Positions 31,924 through 40,320 of a stretch of 64,000 nt of DNA are shown here, piece after piece (the first letter of the stretch is position 1; each line of letters begins with the position of its first letter). Position numbers and translations under genes: made by a program. The notes below the pieces were generated by a model. That model saw nothing but the letters and a program-made list of their open reading frames with translations, did not search any database and was not told where the DNA came from. The DNA is from Acrasis kona (lineage: Eukaryota; Heterolobosea; Eutetramitea; Acrasida; Acrasidae), in NCBI GenBank assembly GCA_026419775.2, contig JAOPGA020000309.1, positions 1-64,000 of the forward strand, written 5' to 3'.

Positions 31924-34900
31924 TTATTCACACAATTTTACAAATTCGTCCACGCTGATCGTGTCCTGGTTAAGACGATTGAAATCATCCTTCTTGAGCT
32001 GCACATCAGCCTTGTCTGCAGACAAGGTATTCAAATAATAAGTATTATTATCGCCCTTATTTCCATCCTCTGCACCATTCGGCTCCTGTTCATTATTTAA
32101 CGTTGTTGTTTGACACAAGCAATCATCAATCAACAAGAAGCTACCAGATGTCTCCGTCAAAATTCTTTCGATACTTTCCATCATTTTAATCATGACCTTA
32201 TAACCACATTCTTGGAACAATCTCAACACCTTAATAATACGATCGGTGTCAAACAAGGAATCTTTGGTGACTTGTTCGTGAAAAGTGAACAAGACGCTAC
32301 AGTCAACAGTTCTACCAACACTTTTAAATTTTTTATTCATGGTGGCCAACTGCTCCATATTTTGTAATGACAAGTGAGGTTGACACAGCACTTCGGCACA
32401 TTTATTCCAGGAATGAACAGGAAACACCGCCTGCATCTTGTTCTCTATACAATCCTCCAACTCTTGACTTCTCAATCGATGTCGATCATAAAATTGTGAA
32501 TAAGTCTCAATCCTTCCCATGCTATAAAATGTGGTCAACACATTTTCATAAAACATGTTTAATTTCTGAAATTTATCAAACAACAAACGATTAGCACGAT
32601 CAGTTAGATCCGCTTGATTCGTGGTGGGACTGGTGCGTTGGACGGCCAACATGTTGGCGAACCGATTTCTAAATCCCTTCAAGATTGGATTCAAGTGATG
32701 TTGAATGCTCTTCACATTCTCCAACGTATCAAAGCTCAACAACGGATCGGTGACCGCCAGAAAGGCCTCTTGATTATTGTAGAGCGTGGTTGCATTGAGC
32801 GGCTGAGCAGCAGCCGTCGCAGCGTTAGGCACGTCTTGTATGTTGTTCAGTATCAAATACTCATGTAAAGGAATGCTGGTGTGCATCAAGTACGTCCAAC
32901 AAGAGTAGTACATATCTGCAACGGTCTTTCTATTAAACACCAATACGCTCTTCGGGTATTCATCCTGTCTCATCAACACGTGACATAATCTAGAATCAAT
33001 AATTGCAAAATTATGAGGAATGTCGTTTCTGTTCTGAGTCAAATCTTCCAAATAGGCAACCCTAACGTCCACTCCTCTGCTCTTGTGAAATTTCATCAAT
33101 TGTATAATGTCGGATTTGTGATTCAACTCGTCGCCTCGATTCACCAGAAAGATTCTCTTCGCGATGGCATTTGGATTCTTGCTCAGCATTTGATTGTTCA
33201 TGTTGGCCAGTTGATGCTTGTGAGCATTGCTCCACTCGTCCACAGGTCTATAAACAGCCAAATAACTAGTTCTGGCGGTGTTCATGATCTCCGTCAAATT
33301 GACGCGATGAAAAGAGTAGTGATCGCTTCGAAGCACCAATTTACGATGAGTCAACAAACTAGATTGAGCATCTTGATAGAATTTACTGACCTGATAGAAT
33401 TTAATTTTTAATAAATTCATCAGGCTCTCGCTGGTGTGAATGTCTCCCAAGTTCATGTTTTGCATGTAATCTTCGTACACGCTCATCAGGGAAGTGACGC
33501 GATCCAATTCGGCAATGTATCCGCTGAGCATTCTTGGAAAGAACATGAATTGTCCGTCGTCTAATTCAATCTTTCCGAAATTAGGTACTTGAGTGCCATC
33601 GCTTTCGGCCATGACTCTTGTTTGAATGTAACTTCCTAATTGATCGGCGGTGTTGAAGGGTTGTTGTTGAGTGCTTCCGAATCTCATGGTGGTTAGCGCG
33701 TTGAGCAGGTGCTTGCTGAACACTCCCTGCTTGACTCGTTGTTGAGCGTCGCTGGTGGCACATATCAATTGAACGGATCGATTACGTGCATAATGATCGC
33801 TTGACTGCTGGTGATGGGTGACGTGTGATGCTGGTGATTTGATCTTGAACAAGGTACCACTATACAATGTGTCCATAACGTAATAAATGTGTTTGGATGC
33901 AAATATGCGATGATTGATGAACGTCGAATGGGAAATGCCAGTGTTGATGATTCGATCGGGGTCGCAATCGTATGGACAAATGTATGATTCTTGATGATGA
34001 TTTGCGTTGGGATAGGTTTGATTCAATGTGTGACCTGCATAGTAAATCAACAAACAATCCTCCGCAAATGTCTTTTCGCTCACTCCGACCATCAATTGAA
34101 GAATGTTTTCTCTCGTCGCTTGTTCGTTGAATAAAGTACACACGGTGAATCCATAATTCTTTTCCAAAACATTTGCAATGTTGGTCGCATCGTTGATGCT
34201 TGTGCTCTGATTGAGTAATTTTTTTGATTTGTATTTGCTGATGGCAATCACGATGGCCCATTCCCTTCTGTAAATACTTTGGACGTGATGTTCGTTGTTG
34301 CTGTTGTTGAGCTTGGCCTTTTTGTTGGGCGATTGAGCAGGTGGCGGTTGCATGGATTGATTCTTTTTGGTAGATGAAATGTTTGCATCTACTTCGATGG
34401 TCGGAATGGATTGTTGTTGGTAATATTCGAACGTTAATTGTTGTGAATTGGATAACGTGATATTTCCGCTTTGTATTCGTATGGGATAGTGTCCTTCTTG
34501 TTGTTGTGGTGGTACCTTGACTATGAATGCATTATTGTTTATTTGTTGTATTTCGGATTCGACATCTCCAAAGTAGACTTTGCTCTGATTCACGTTGCCA
34601 CTGATTTCAATTTGAGCGTTTGTGATTTGAAGAAAGACTAGACCTCCTCCATTAAGGGGCGATCGCGTCGGTGAAATGTAATAAGCAACGTTGAGGTTTG
34701 GTTGTGATTGTTCGTGAAGGATTGGAGAGTGACTAGAAGTCGGTGTGGTTGAATTTGATTCTTCATCATGGTGGTGATGATGTTGTTCCTTTTTGACAGA
34801 ATCATGATGTTGATGGTGATGATCCATGTTGTGATCCATGCCTTCTTCGTCATCGTCTTCATCCACATTGTGATAATCATGTGCATCCTCTACTTTCCTC

Positions 34901-36099
34901 TTTTTTGATTTTGTTCTTTTGGAATTTGTGTTGGGCGTGCGCGTCTTGTCGTCCTCTAACGATTGCTTCTTTATGCTTCCGCCTACTTCCATGGACGAAG
35001 AGGATGATTTGGCTTCCTTCTTCATTGGCTTTCCACAATTAATTGCAAACTTTCTGTAAGAGTCAATCTTGTACAGTAACCACGAATCAAACATTAACTT
35101 GAAACGTAATTGACAATTAGTCTTGTTGTTGCTGACGACTCTTGCTTTTAATGATACAAACCGAACGGTGGCGGATGATGGGGATTGTTCAACGTGGTAA
35201 CCCTTCTTGATGTCCTCTTCGTCGAAGAGTTGTCTCATTTTCGTCGAACTTACATCTTTTTCGAGTCCCTTGTCTTGCTCTTGACCAGACATGACTAGAT
35301 CAATCTCTGCAAATAATCCATTCTTATCGTAGCAGTAATTATTTTGTTGTTCGTTTACTTTGCTACGAAGTAGTTCCAAGTCGATGAATAAATTGTTTCT
35401 GGCACATACTTGATGGAACGCCTCTACTTGGTCTAGAACAGGATTACGCTTTATCACCATGTTTATGATGGTATCTACCCATACGCGTAGTCTACTTAAA
35501 TCAATTTCCATGCTGACGTCGAGTGGTGTCCTTCGCTTTTTTGTAACGCTCTTGCCACCAACGATACACACGGGTATACTATCGTCCTCAATGCTTAGAA
35601 TAGGTGGACCAGTCCTAGAGAGGAATTCTGACCATGATTGAGCGGAATTTATAACTTGTGTATTCGGTACTGGATTGGTGGCCTGCTGTATTGTTTGTTG
35701 TTGCTGTTGTTGTTGCTGAGTTTGTTGTGGTTGGGGTAGGACGGGTTGGTCCTGTTGTGTAGCAAACAATTGACTGAAAGAAGGACTTGGAGTAGTCATA
35801 CGTGCAGGGTTACTATACTCACTTAAAAAATCTGGTGTGGGCTCTCTACCACTGTACCCAGGGCCAAATGCTTGCTGTTGCTGTTCAAACGTCATCGAAT
35901 TTAGTGCCATGTAGTAGTTTAGAGAATCAGTATCTATTGTTTGTTCAAAATCGCGAAGTGATGCAAGTGTCTGATTATAATTTTGTTGCTCTTGTTGATT
36001 GAAAATTGAATCAGTGCTGGAATAATATTGCGGATTGTTTGGAGGTGTCTCGGGGTAACTGAATATAAACTTTTGTGGACTTTCCTCGGTCGTTTTCAT
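31924..36099 (-). CDS. IPT/TIG domain plus caspase-like (pseudo-protease) domain protein
   Basis: Single exon, 1391 aa. Residues 1-150 are Gln-rich with a poly-Q run (plus-strand ~35690-35725). A region at ~150-350 of unknown fold carries RTPLDVSMEIDLSRLRVWV and VRFVSLKARVVSNN. A basic NLS-like SKRTKSKKRKVE and an Asp/His-rich low-complexity stretch precede an IPT/TIG domain (~472-570: YYISPTRSPLNGGGLVFLQI ... GHYPIRI). A peptidase-C14 fold follows (~612-800): REWAIVIAISKYKS, LLIYYAGH with the catalytic His at 690, then VMDTLYSG, where Leu744 occupies the position of the catalytic Cys of D-x-C-x-S-G. The C-terminal half is unrecognised, with RIFLVNRGDELNHKSD-type alpha/beta segments. Probably a catalytically dead caspase-fold regulator joined to a Rel-like Ig fold (inference). 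Confidence 0.8.
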   Translation of the reverse strand: MKTTEESPQKFIFSYPETPPNNPQYYSSTDSIFNQQEQQNYNQTLASLRDFEQTIDTDSLNYYMALNSMTFEQQQQAFGPGYSGREPTPDFLSEYSNPARMTTPSPSFSQLFATQQDQPVLPQPQQTQQQQQQQQTIQQATNPVPNTQVINSAQSWSEFLSRTGPPILSIEDDSIPVCIVGGKSVTKKRRTPLDVSMEIDLSRLRVWVDTIINMVIKRNPVLDQVEAFHQVCARNNLFIDLELLRSKVNEQQNNYCYDKNGLFAEIDLVMSGQEQDKGLEKDVSSTKMRQLFDEEDIKKGYHVEQSPSSATVRFVSLKARVVSNNKTNCQLRFKLMFDSWLLYKIDSYRKFAINCGKPMKKEAKSSSSSMEVGGSIKKQSLEDDKTRTPNTNSKRTKSKKRKVEDAHDYHNVDEDDDEEGMDHNMDHHHQHHDSVKKEQHHHHHDEESNSTTPTSSHSPILHEQSQPNLNVAYYISPTRSPLNGGGLVFLQITNAQIEISGNVNQSKVYFGDVESEIQQINNNAFIVKVPPQQQEGHYPIRIQSGNITLSNSQQLTFEYYQQQSIPTIEVDANISSTKKNQSMQPPPAQSPNKKAKLNNSNNEHHVQSIYRREWAIVIAISKYKSKKLLNQSTSINDATNIANVLEKNYGFTVCTLFNEQATRENILQLMVGVSEKTFAEDCLLIYYAGHTLNQTYPNANHHQESYICPYDCDPDRIINTGISHSTFINHRIFASKHIYYVMDTLYSGTLFKIKSPASHVTHHQQSSDHYARNRSVQLICATSDAQQRVKQGVFSKHLLNALTTMRFGSTQQQPFNTADQLGSYIQTRVMAESDGTQVPNFGKIELDDGQFMFFPRMLSGYIAELDRVTSLMSVYEDYMQNMNLGDIHTSESLMNLLKIKFYQVSKFYQDAQSSLLTHRKLVLRSDHYSFHRVNLTEIMNTARTSYLAVYRPVDEWSNAHKHQLANMNNQMLSKNPNAIAKRIFLVNRGDELNHKSDIIQLMKFHKSRGVDVRVAYLEDLTQNRNDIPHNFAIIDSRLCHVLMRQDEYPKSVLVFNRKTVADMYYSCWTYLMHTSIPLHEYLILNNIQDVPNAATAAAQPLNATTLYNNQEAFLAVTDPLLSFDTLENVKSIQHHLNPILKGFRNRFANMLAVQRTSPTTNQADLTDRANRLLFDKFQKLNMFYENVLTTFYSMGRIETYSQFYDRHRLRSQELEDCIENKMQAVFPVHSWNKCAEVLCQPHLSLQNMEQLATMNKKFKSVGRTVDCSVLFTFHEQVTKDSLFDTDRIIKVLRLFQECGYKVMIKMMESIERILTETSGSFLLIDDCLCQTTTLNNEQEPNGAEDGNKGDNNTYYLNTLSADKADVQLKKDDFNRLNQDTISVDEFVKLCE

Positions 36100-36369
36100 G
36101 ATTTGAAATGTATTTTTTCTTTCTTTGTTGAGGTGTGATAAACGGATTGAAACTTCAATTTGAGAAAGTTGGTTTGGAATTTCTTAGACTCAATTGACAC
36201 TGTACAGAGGAAAATCTATCAAACAATAAGGTAAAAAGCACGAAAATGCTGCAAACAAACACCATCACAGAATGCACCATGGTAGATCCATTCTGCTACA
36301 TAAAAAACTTCTTCCTTACAATTAGTCAACTATTTTGCTCTGACCAATAAAAAACCAGAAGAAATCAGC

Positions 36370-36806
36370 ATGTCTCTCTCCGCTAAACTATCACACATTG
36401 GAGTTGTTGCCAGTGGACCTGCTTTGGGTGTAATAGCAGCAGTTTTTGTCGCCGCCGTTGTCAAGTCAAACAGCGCACCCGCCCCTGACCTCAAAAGAGG
36501 TAGGAAATCTATACAACAACCTTATTAATAGCATAATAGTCTCAAGGAACGTCGCAAATGGATATTTCCGTCTTGACAAAGGAAAATCAGTTAAAGAGGC
36601 ACAATCAGTAATCTGTGCAAACTTACCAGCAAAGGAGCAAGAAGCCGTAATATTTTTACATGTATGATTAACTAATAATTTTAAAGTGCAAAGAACTATG
36701 TGAGAAATTCCACGAAACCTACGTTCAATCAAACAGAGACTTGAGCTTCAAACCATCAACAGAAGATGAATTCCACAAACTACTTGCTGGAACTGAAGAA
36801 AACTAA
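36370..36806 (+). CDS. Small single-pass membrane protein, unrecognised
   Basis: Three exons: 36370-36499, 36540-36646 and 36687-36806 (two 40-nt introns), 118 aa. The N-terminal half has one hydrophobic segment (GVVASGPALGVIAAVFVAAVV). The rest is soluble and helical with three Cys (VICANLPAKEQEACKELCEKF). The intron choices were decided by phase and by the uninterrupted final exon KFHETYVQSNRDL. Size and layout suggest an organelle inner-membrane subunit, but I cannot name it. Confidence 0.65.
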
Positions 36807-36996
36807 TGTAGTTATTGAAGATTAATTAAGGGGTTTTATGATTATTAAATTTAATACATTTTCACATTCTTTGATAAACAAATTTTGATACATTCCATCA
36901 TTCCTCGAGTTTGGTATGCTTGTTGGTGTACTGACAGTTTGTCATAATTTTTTTATATTCCTTACAAAATCAATTCAAATAACCGCGCAAACAGTC

Positions 36997-37835
36997 ATGG
37001 TTTATCTGAAAGTCAAGAGGAGCGAAACTGATATTTTTCTTTACGAAGCTAAACATGATGCTCCACTAGACCAAGTAGTCAATGGTTGCGTTGCTGTAAA
37101 TAATCAAGTCGCAAGATTACAAGAAGTGATTCATAACGTGGAAGATCTAGTCAAATATGGTCCTGCCAGACCTCCAGAAAAAGTGGGCCTAGACGATGAA
37201 GAGGGAGAAGTAAAAGATCCAACTGCACGTCGAATTGGAATCCGTACGTAATTTTATCGTCCAGTTAAAGATCTGACCTTAACAAAGCACCAGCAAAACA
37301 AAATATTGAAGAGATATCAAAATGTGTTGACAATGCTAAATCTGTTCTTAACAGACACGTGGATAAAAAAGAGGCACTGACACTTGAAACTCTCAAAGAC
37401 TTGATGGCGGATATATCAGGATCCATCACAAAAGCATACCTAAGCAATCCTCTTCCAGCATACGATCCCATCACAGAATACTTATTCGATGATTTCAAAT
37501 CAGAACAATATCTAGATCAAGACACAACGTCAATGTGGTTTGCAGGAAAAGAGCTGCAGAGAAGTGGAAAATTGATGGACATCAAATCCGTGGGAAAGAA
37601 CGACAAGAGCGTCATCATTGTCAAATTACAAAAGAAGGGTGGAGGAGCACCTGCGAGAGAAACTGGTGTCACGGAAGAGATGCAGAAGAATCTAATGTCC
37701 TACTATTACAAAAAGCAAGAGGAGGAAAAGAAACTGATGGACGATGACGATGACTCACATTTTAATAGCGAATGGTCCAATCCAAGCGGTTTAAAGAATC
37801 ATTTCCAAGGCATCGGCAACGTATCGTGGAAGTAG
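36997..37835 (+). CDS. CFAP298: CFAP298 (C21orf59/Kurly) cilia- and flagella-associated protein
   Basis: Exons 36997-37247 and 37271-37835, 271 aa. MVYLKVKRSETDIFLYEA, the PPEKVGLDD region, NPLPAYDPITEYLFDD, MWFAGKELQRSGKLMD, VGKNDKSVIIVKLQKKGGGAPARE, YYYKKQEEEKKLMDDDDDSHFN and the end KNHFQGIGNVSWK align with the human protein along its length. The only way to join the two frames by GT-AG is a 23-nt intron (37248-37270), roughly half the size of other introns here; an indel is the alternative. The family is needed for axonemal dynein assembly, so the organism probably has, or recently had, a flagellate stage. Confidence 0.92.
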
Positions 37836-37869
37836 TTGAATTAAAAATTGCATCTATTTACTTTGTAAA

Positions 37870-38215
37870 TTATTTTTTAGATTTTTTTTCTTTCTTATTT
37901 TTCTTGTCCTTTTTATCTTTCTTGTCCTTCTTTGACTTTTTATCCTTCTTGTCTTTCTTTTCCTTCTTGACTGGCTCTTCGTCATCTGATGAATCGGAAT
38001 CGTCCTTCTTTTCCTTCTTGGACTTTTTCTTTGGTGGTTCGTCTTCGCTATCAGAGTCATCCTTCTTTGACTTTTTCTTGTCCTTCTTCTTGTCTTTCTT
38101 TTCCTTGACTGGCTCTTCGTCGTCATCTGATGAATCGGATTCAACCTTCGTTTTCTTCTTCTTGTCCTCCTTCTTGCTCTTCTTCTTTGGTGGCTCTTCC
38201 TCGGTATCATCAGCT
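37870..38215 (-). repeat. Lys-rich/Asp-Ser tandem coding repeat in NOP56 tail
   Basis: Imperfect repeats of an ~80-110-nt unit coding KKEKKDKKDKK-type blocks alternating with DSDSSDDEEPVK or DDSDSEDEPPKK. The plus strand is correspondingly CTT/TTC-rich. Length variation between strains is likely. Confidence 0.8.
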
Positions 38216-39543
38216 TTTCTCTTCTTCTTTGATGAAGAATCGTCGGACTTGCCGTCTGCCTTGATTTCAGCGGCAACTTCCCTCATGACGTCTACATTCT
38301 TTTGTAGAGTGACGCCCTCGCCACCCTTTTCATAAAAGTTCAACCTCTCCTCCACTTGATCCCTCAATCTCTCGCCAAACTTGCTGGTGGCAGAGTCTTG
38401 GAAGGAATCTATACGAACGGCAATGCTGCACTTGTTGGCCAAGTACCTGCTCACCTTTCCCTTGTTTTGTTTGCTGGCGCGACCGATGAACGAAGAGTGA
38501 TAGATCAGTCCATATTTGGGCGTGTTGCCGCGTGTCTTGAGCGCCCTGAACAATGCCTTCTCTGCACCCAAAATTTGAACGGTGCTCGCGGGGTACTTGC
38601 TCAAGTTGATCATGCTTCCTGCATGGGCAATCAAACGAGCGCCGACTTGCTCTCCCAATAGACAGGTCAAGTTGGGCGCGACGTTGTGCATCTTTGTTTG
38701 TAGGTAATCGTACAAGTTCTTGCGGTATTCTGCAATGCTGACCACCTTCTTTGCGAAGGAGTCCAAAATGATGAGATCGAATGGGGCAATGTCGGTTCCC
38801 ATGCTGCTGCGTCCTAGCGTTACGATTTCCTTGCTGACCTCTTCGTCCTTGGTAATGTCTGTGAGGGCGTCGACCATCTCGTCGTTCAAGTTGCTCTTGC
38901 TTCCAATCAACTTGACCAACTTGGCGTATTGTACGTTATCCTTGACCACCTTGTTCAATTCGGGGAAGTGCCACCCGTACCACTCTCTGATTCTCATGGA
39001 ATAAGTGTTTAGATCCTTGTCCAAAGTGTCCAACAAGCTGATTGATTGGATGATCATGTTGTCCGCCTTGTTGACGTTGAACTTTACTTTGGCGCGAGAG
39101 TATGCGTGACCCAAACCCAATTGTGCCTTCTCTACGTCGCCCTTTTCGACGCCGTCGATGAATTGATGGAAATGCATGCGCACGCCGCGGATTAATTCTT
39201 GTGTGGAATCGTCGGTGAAGCATTCTACTTTGGAGAGTTGCTCTTGGATGGCACCTCCTAATTTTGTTTCGAGGATACCAAGTTTGACTTTCTTGGTTCC
39301 GAGGTGCATTTCTAAAAAGTTGCTCAAGAAGGGATGTAGAATGCCTTCTGATACATTGTTTACGTTCTCTAAACCGTGTTCGGGGCTCTCGAATGGTGCG
39401 AATGCTACAAATTTGACCATATCACTTAATTTGCTAAAATCAGCCAAGCTGCCGCGAATCTGCTTGACAGCGATCTCCTCTTGTTTGTGACGCTCAAACA
39501 ACGCATAACCTAACGCGCTTTCGAATAATAGATATGAAGGCAT
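37870..39543 (-). CDS. NOP56: Nucleolar box C/D snoRNP core protein NOP56
   Basis: Single exon, 557 aa. MPSYLLFESALGYALFE, HFHQFIDGVEKGDVEKAQLGLGHAYSRAKVKFNVNKADNMIIQSISLLD, REWYGWHFPEL, GARLIAHAGSMINLSKYPASTVQILGAEKALFRALKTRGNTPKYGLI and SRYLANKCSIAVRID are diagnostic. The sequence follows NOP56 rather than NOP58 (KYGLI, FRALKTRGNTPK). The C-terminal ~115 residues are a Lys/Asp/Ser repeat tail. Works with NOP58, fibrillarin and 15.5K in rRNA 2'-O-methylation. Converges with CFAP298, with 34 nt between stop codons. Confidence 0.95.
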   Translation of the reverse strand: MPSYLLFESALGYALFERHKQEEIAVKQIRGSLADFSKLSDMVKFVAFAPFESPEHGLENVNNVSEGILHPFLSNFLEMHLGTKKVKLGILETKLGGAIQEQLSKVECFTDDSTQELIRGVRMHFHQFIDGVEKGDVEKAQLGLGHAYSRAKVKFNVNKADNMIIQSISLLDTLDKDLNTYSMRIREWYGWHFPELNKVVKDNVQYAKLVKLIGSKSNLNDEMVDALTDITKDEEVSKEIVTLGRSSMGTDIAPFDLIILDSFAKKVVSIAEYRKNLYDYLQTKMHNVAPNLTCLLGEQVGARLIAHAGSMINLSKYPASTVQILGAEKALFRALKTRGNTPKYGLIYHSSFIGRASKQNKGKVSRYLANKCSIAVRIDSFQDSATSKFGERLRDQVEERLNFYEKGGEGVTLQKNVDVMREVAAEIKADGKSDDSSSKKKRKADDTEEEPPKKKSKKEDKKKKTKVESDSSDDDEEPVKEKKDKKKDKKKSKKDDSDSEDEPPKKKSKKEKKDDSDSSDDEEPVKKEKKDKKDKKSKKDKKDKKDKKNKKEKKSKK

Positions 39544-39914
39544 AGTAAATTCAAAGATTTGTATGACACAAGTGCAGTGATTTCACAATTGTTTTCACAC
39601 AATGAGGTTGACCTTATTCAATGATGCTTACAATGGATGTTCAAGTAATTCCTAAAGGTTGTCGTGAGTGAGAGTACTCATCGCATTCATTGTTTGGTAC
39701 GCGTGCAAGGGTTTGTTTGCGAAATGTTGTGATAATATGTAACTAGTATCGTATTTAAACAAAATAGATGGTAATGAAGCTAAATTAGAGAAGAAACTAA
39801 TTAGAAAAATCATTTAAAGTTGGATGAACTTACACAATGATTAGATTAGGCATTTTCAAAGGCATAATTAGAGTGAATGCAATATAATAAGTTAATTTTA
39901 AACATCAATCAACT
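39544..39914. other. Intergenic region upstream of tRNA and NOP56
   Basis: About 370 nt, AT-rich, holding the NOP56 promoter side and the tRNA 5' flank. No open frame supported. Confidence 0.6.
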
Positions 39915-40003
39915 GCCCGTGTAGCGCAGCGGAACATTTATTCTAGTTAAAGCGCGCACCCCTCCTAAGGGTGAGGCCCAGGGTTCGATCCCCTGCTCGG
40001 GTG
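39915..40003 (+). tRNA. tRNA-Arg (anticodon CCU) with enlarged 24-nt D-loop
   Basis: Full cloverleaf by hand. Acceptor 39915-39921 pairs with 39996-40002 (G:U at the end, one U:U mismatch). D-stem GCGC 39924-39927 pairs with GCGC 39952-39955. Anticodon stem CACCC 39957-39961 pairs with GGGTG 39969-39973, and the 7-nt loop CTCCTAA gives CCU. Variable region 5 nt. T-arm CAGGG TTCGATC CCCTG (39979-39995). Discriminator G at 40003, followed by TTTTT (Pol III terminator). A-box and B-box are intact. The D-loop (39928-39951) is 24 nt instead of ~8-11, an insertion of about 16 nt, not at the canonical 37/38 intron site. Confidence 0.85.
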
Positions 40004-40320
40004 TTTTTAAATTTACAGCGTTTTACACCAATCACGCTTGTTCGGTGGAATGTTTTGGTAAGGCATGATGTACCTGGATATTCTGTTTGTTGGCTCGCAC
40101 ACAAGTATCTTGATGCAATGTTTGGTGGTCCAAACTTAAGGCGTTCACGAGAACAATTTCGGCAGGGAGTGAAACGTACCAGATATTTTATTGCCTAACG
40201 TTCTAAGATAGATTGCTGTTCTTTCTAACTGTACTGTGTATCTATTTTTGTCGGCAAAAAACAATAGGGCTTGTTGAAGTTTTATTGTAATGAGCTCTTT
40301 TATTGTGTGCAAGTTTCATC
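40004..40320. other. Spacer between tRNA and XPD gene
   Basis: About 317 nt, starting with the T5 terminator of the tRNA. A 75-codon open frame starting inside the tRNA is judged chance. It probably contains the XPD promoter; no clear motif seen. Confidence 0.6.

Noticed and set aside
37772-38335. Plus-strand 187-codon Phe/Ser-rich frame
   Set aside because: It is the mirror of the Lys/Asp/Ser repeat tail of NOP56 and has no family features.
37870-39543. Assignment to NOP58
   Set aside because: Core motifs follow NOP56 more closely (KTRGNTPKYGLI and surrounding residues).
39971-40198. 75-codon frame beginning inside the tRNA
   Set aside because: It overlaps the tRNA T-arm and has no conserved features.
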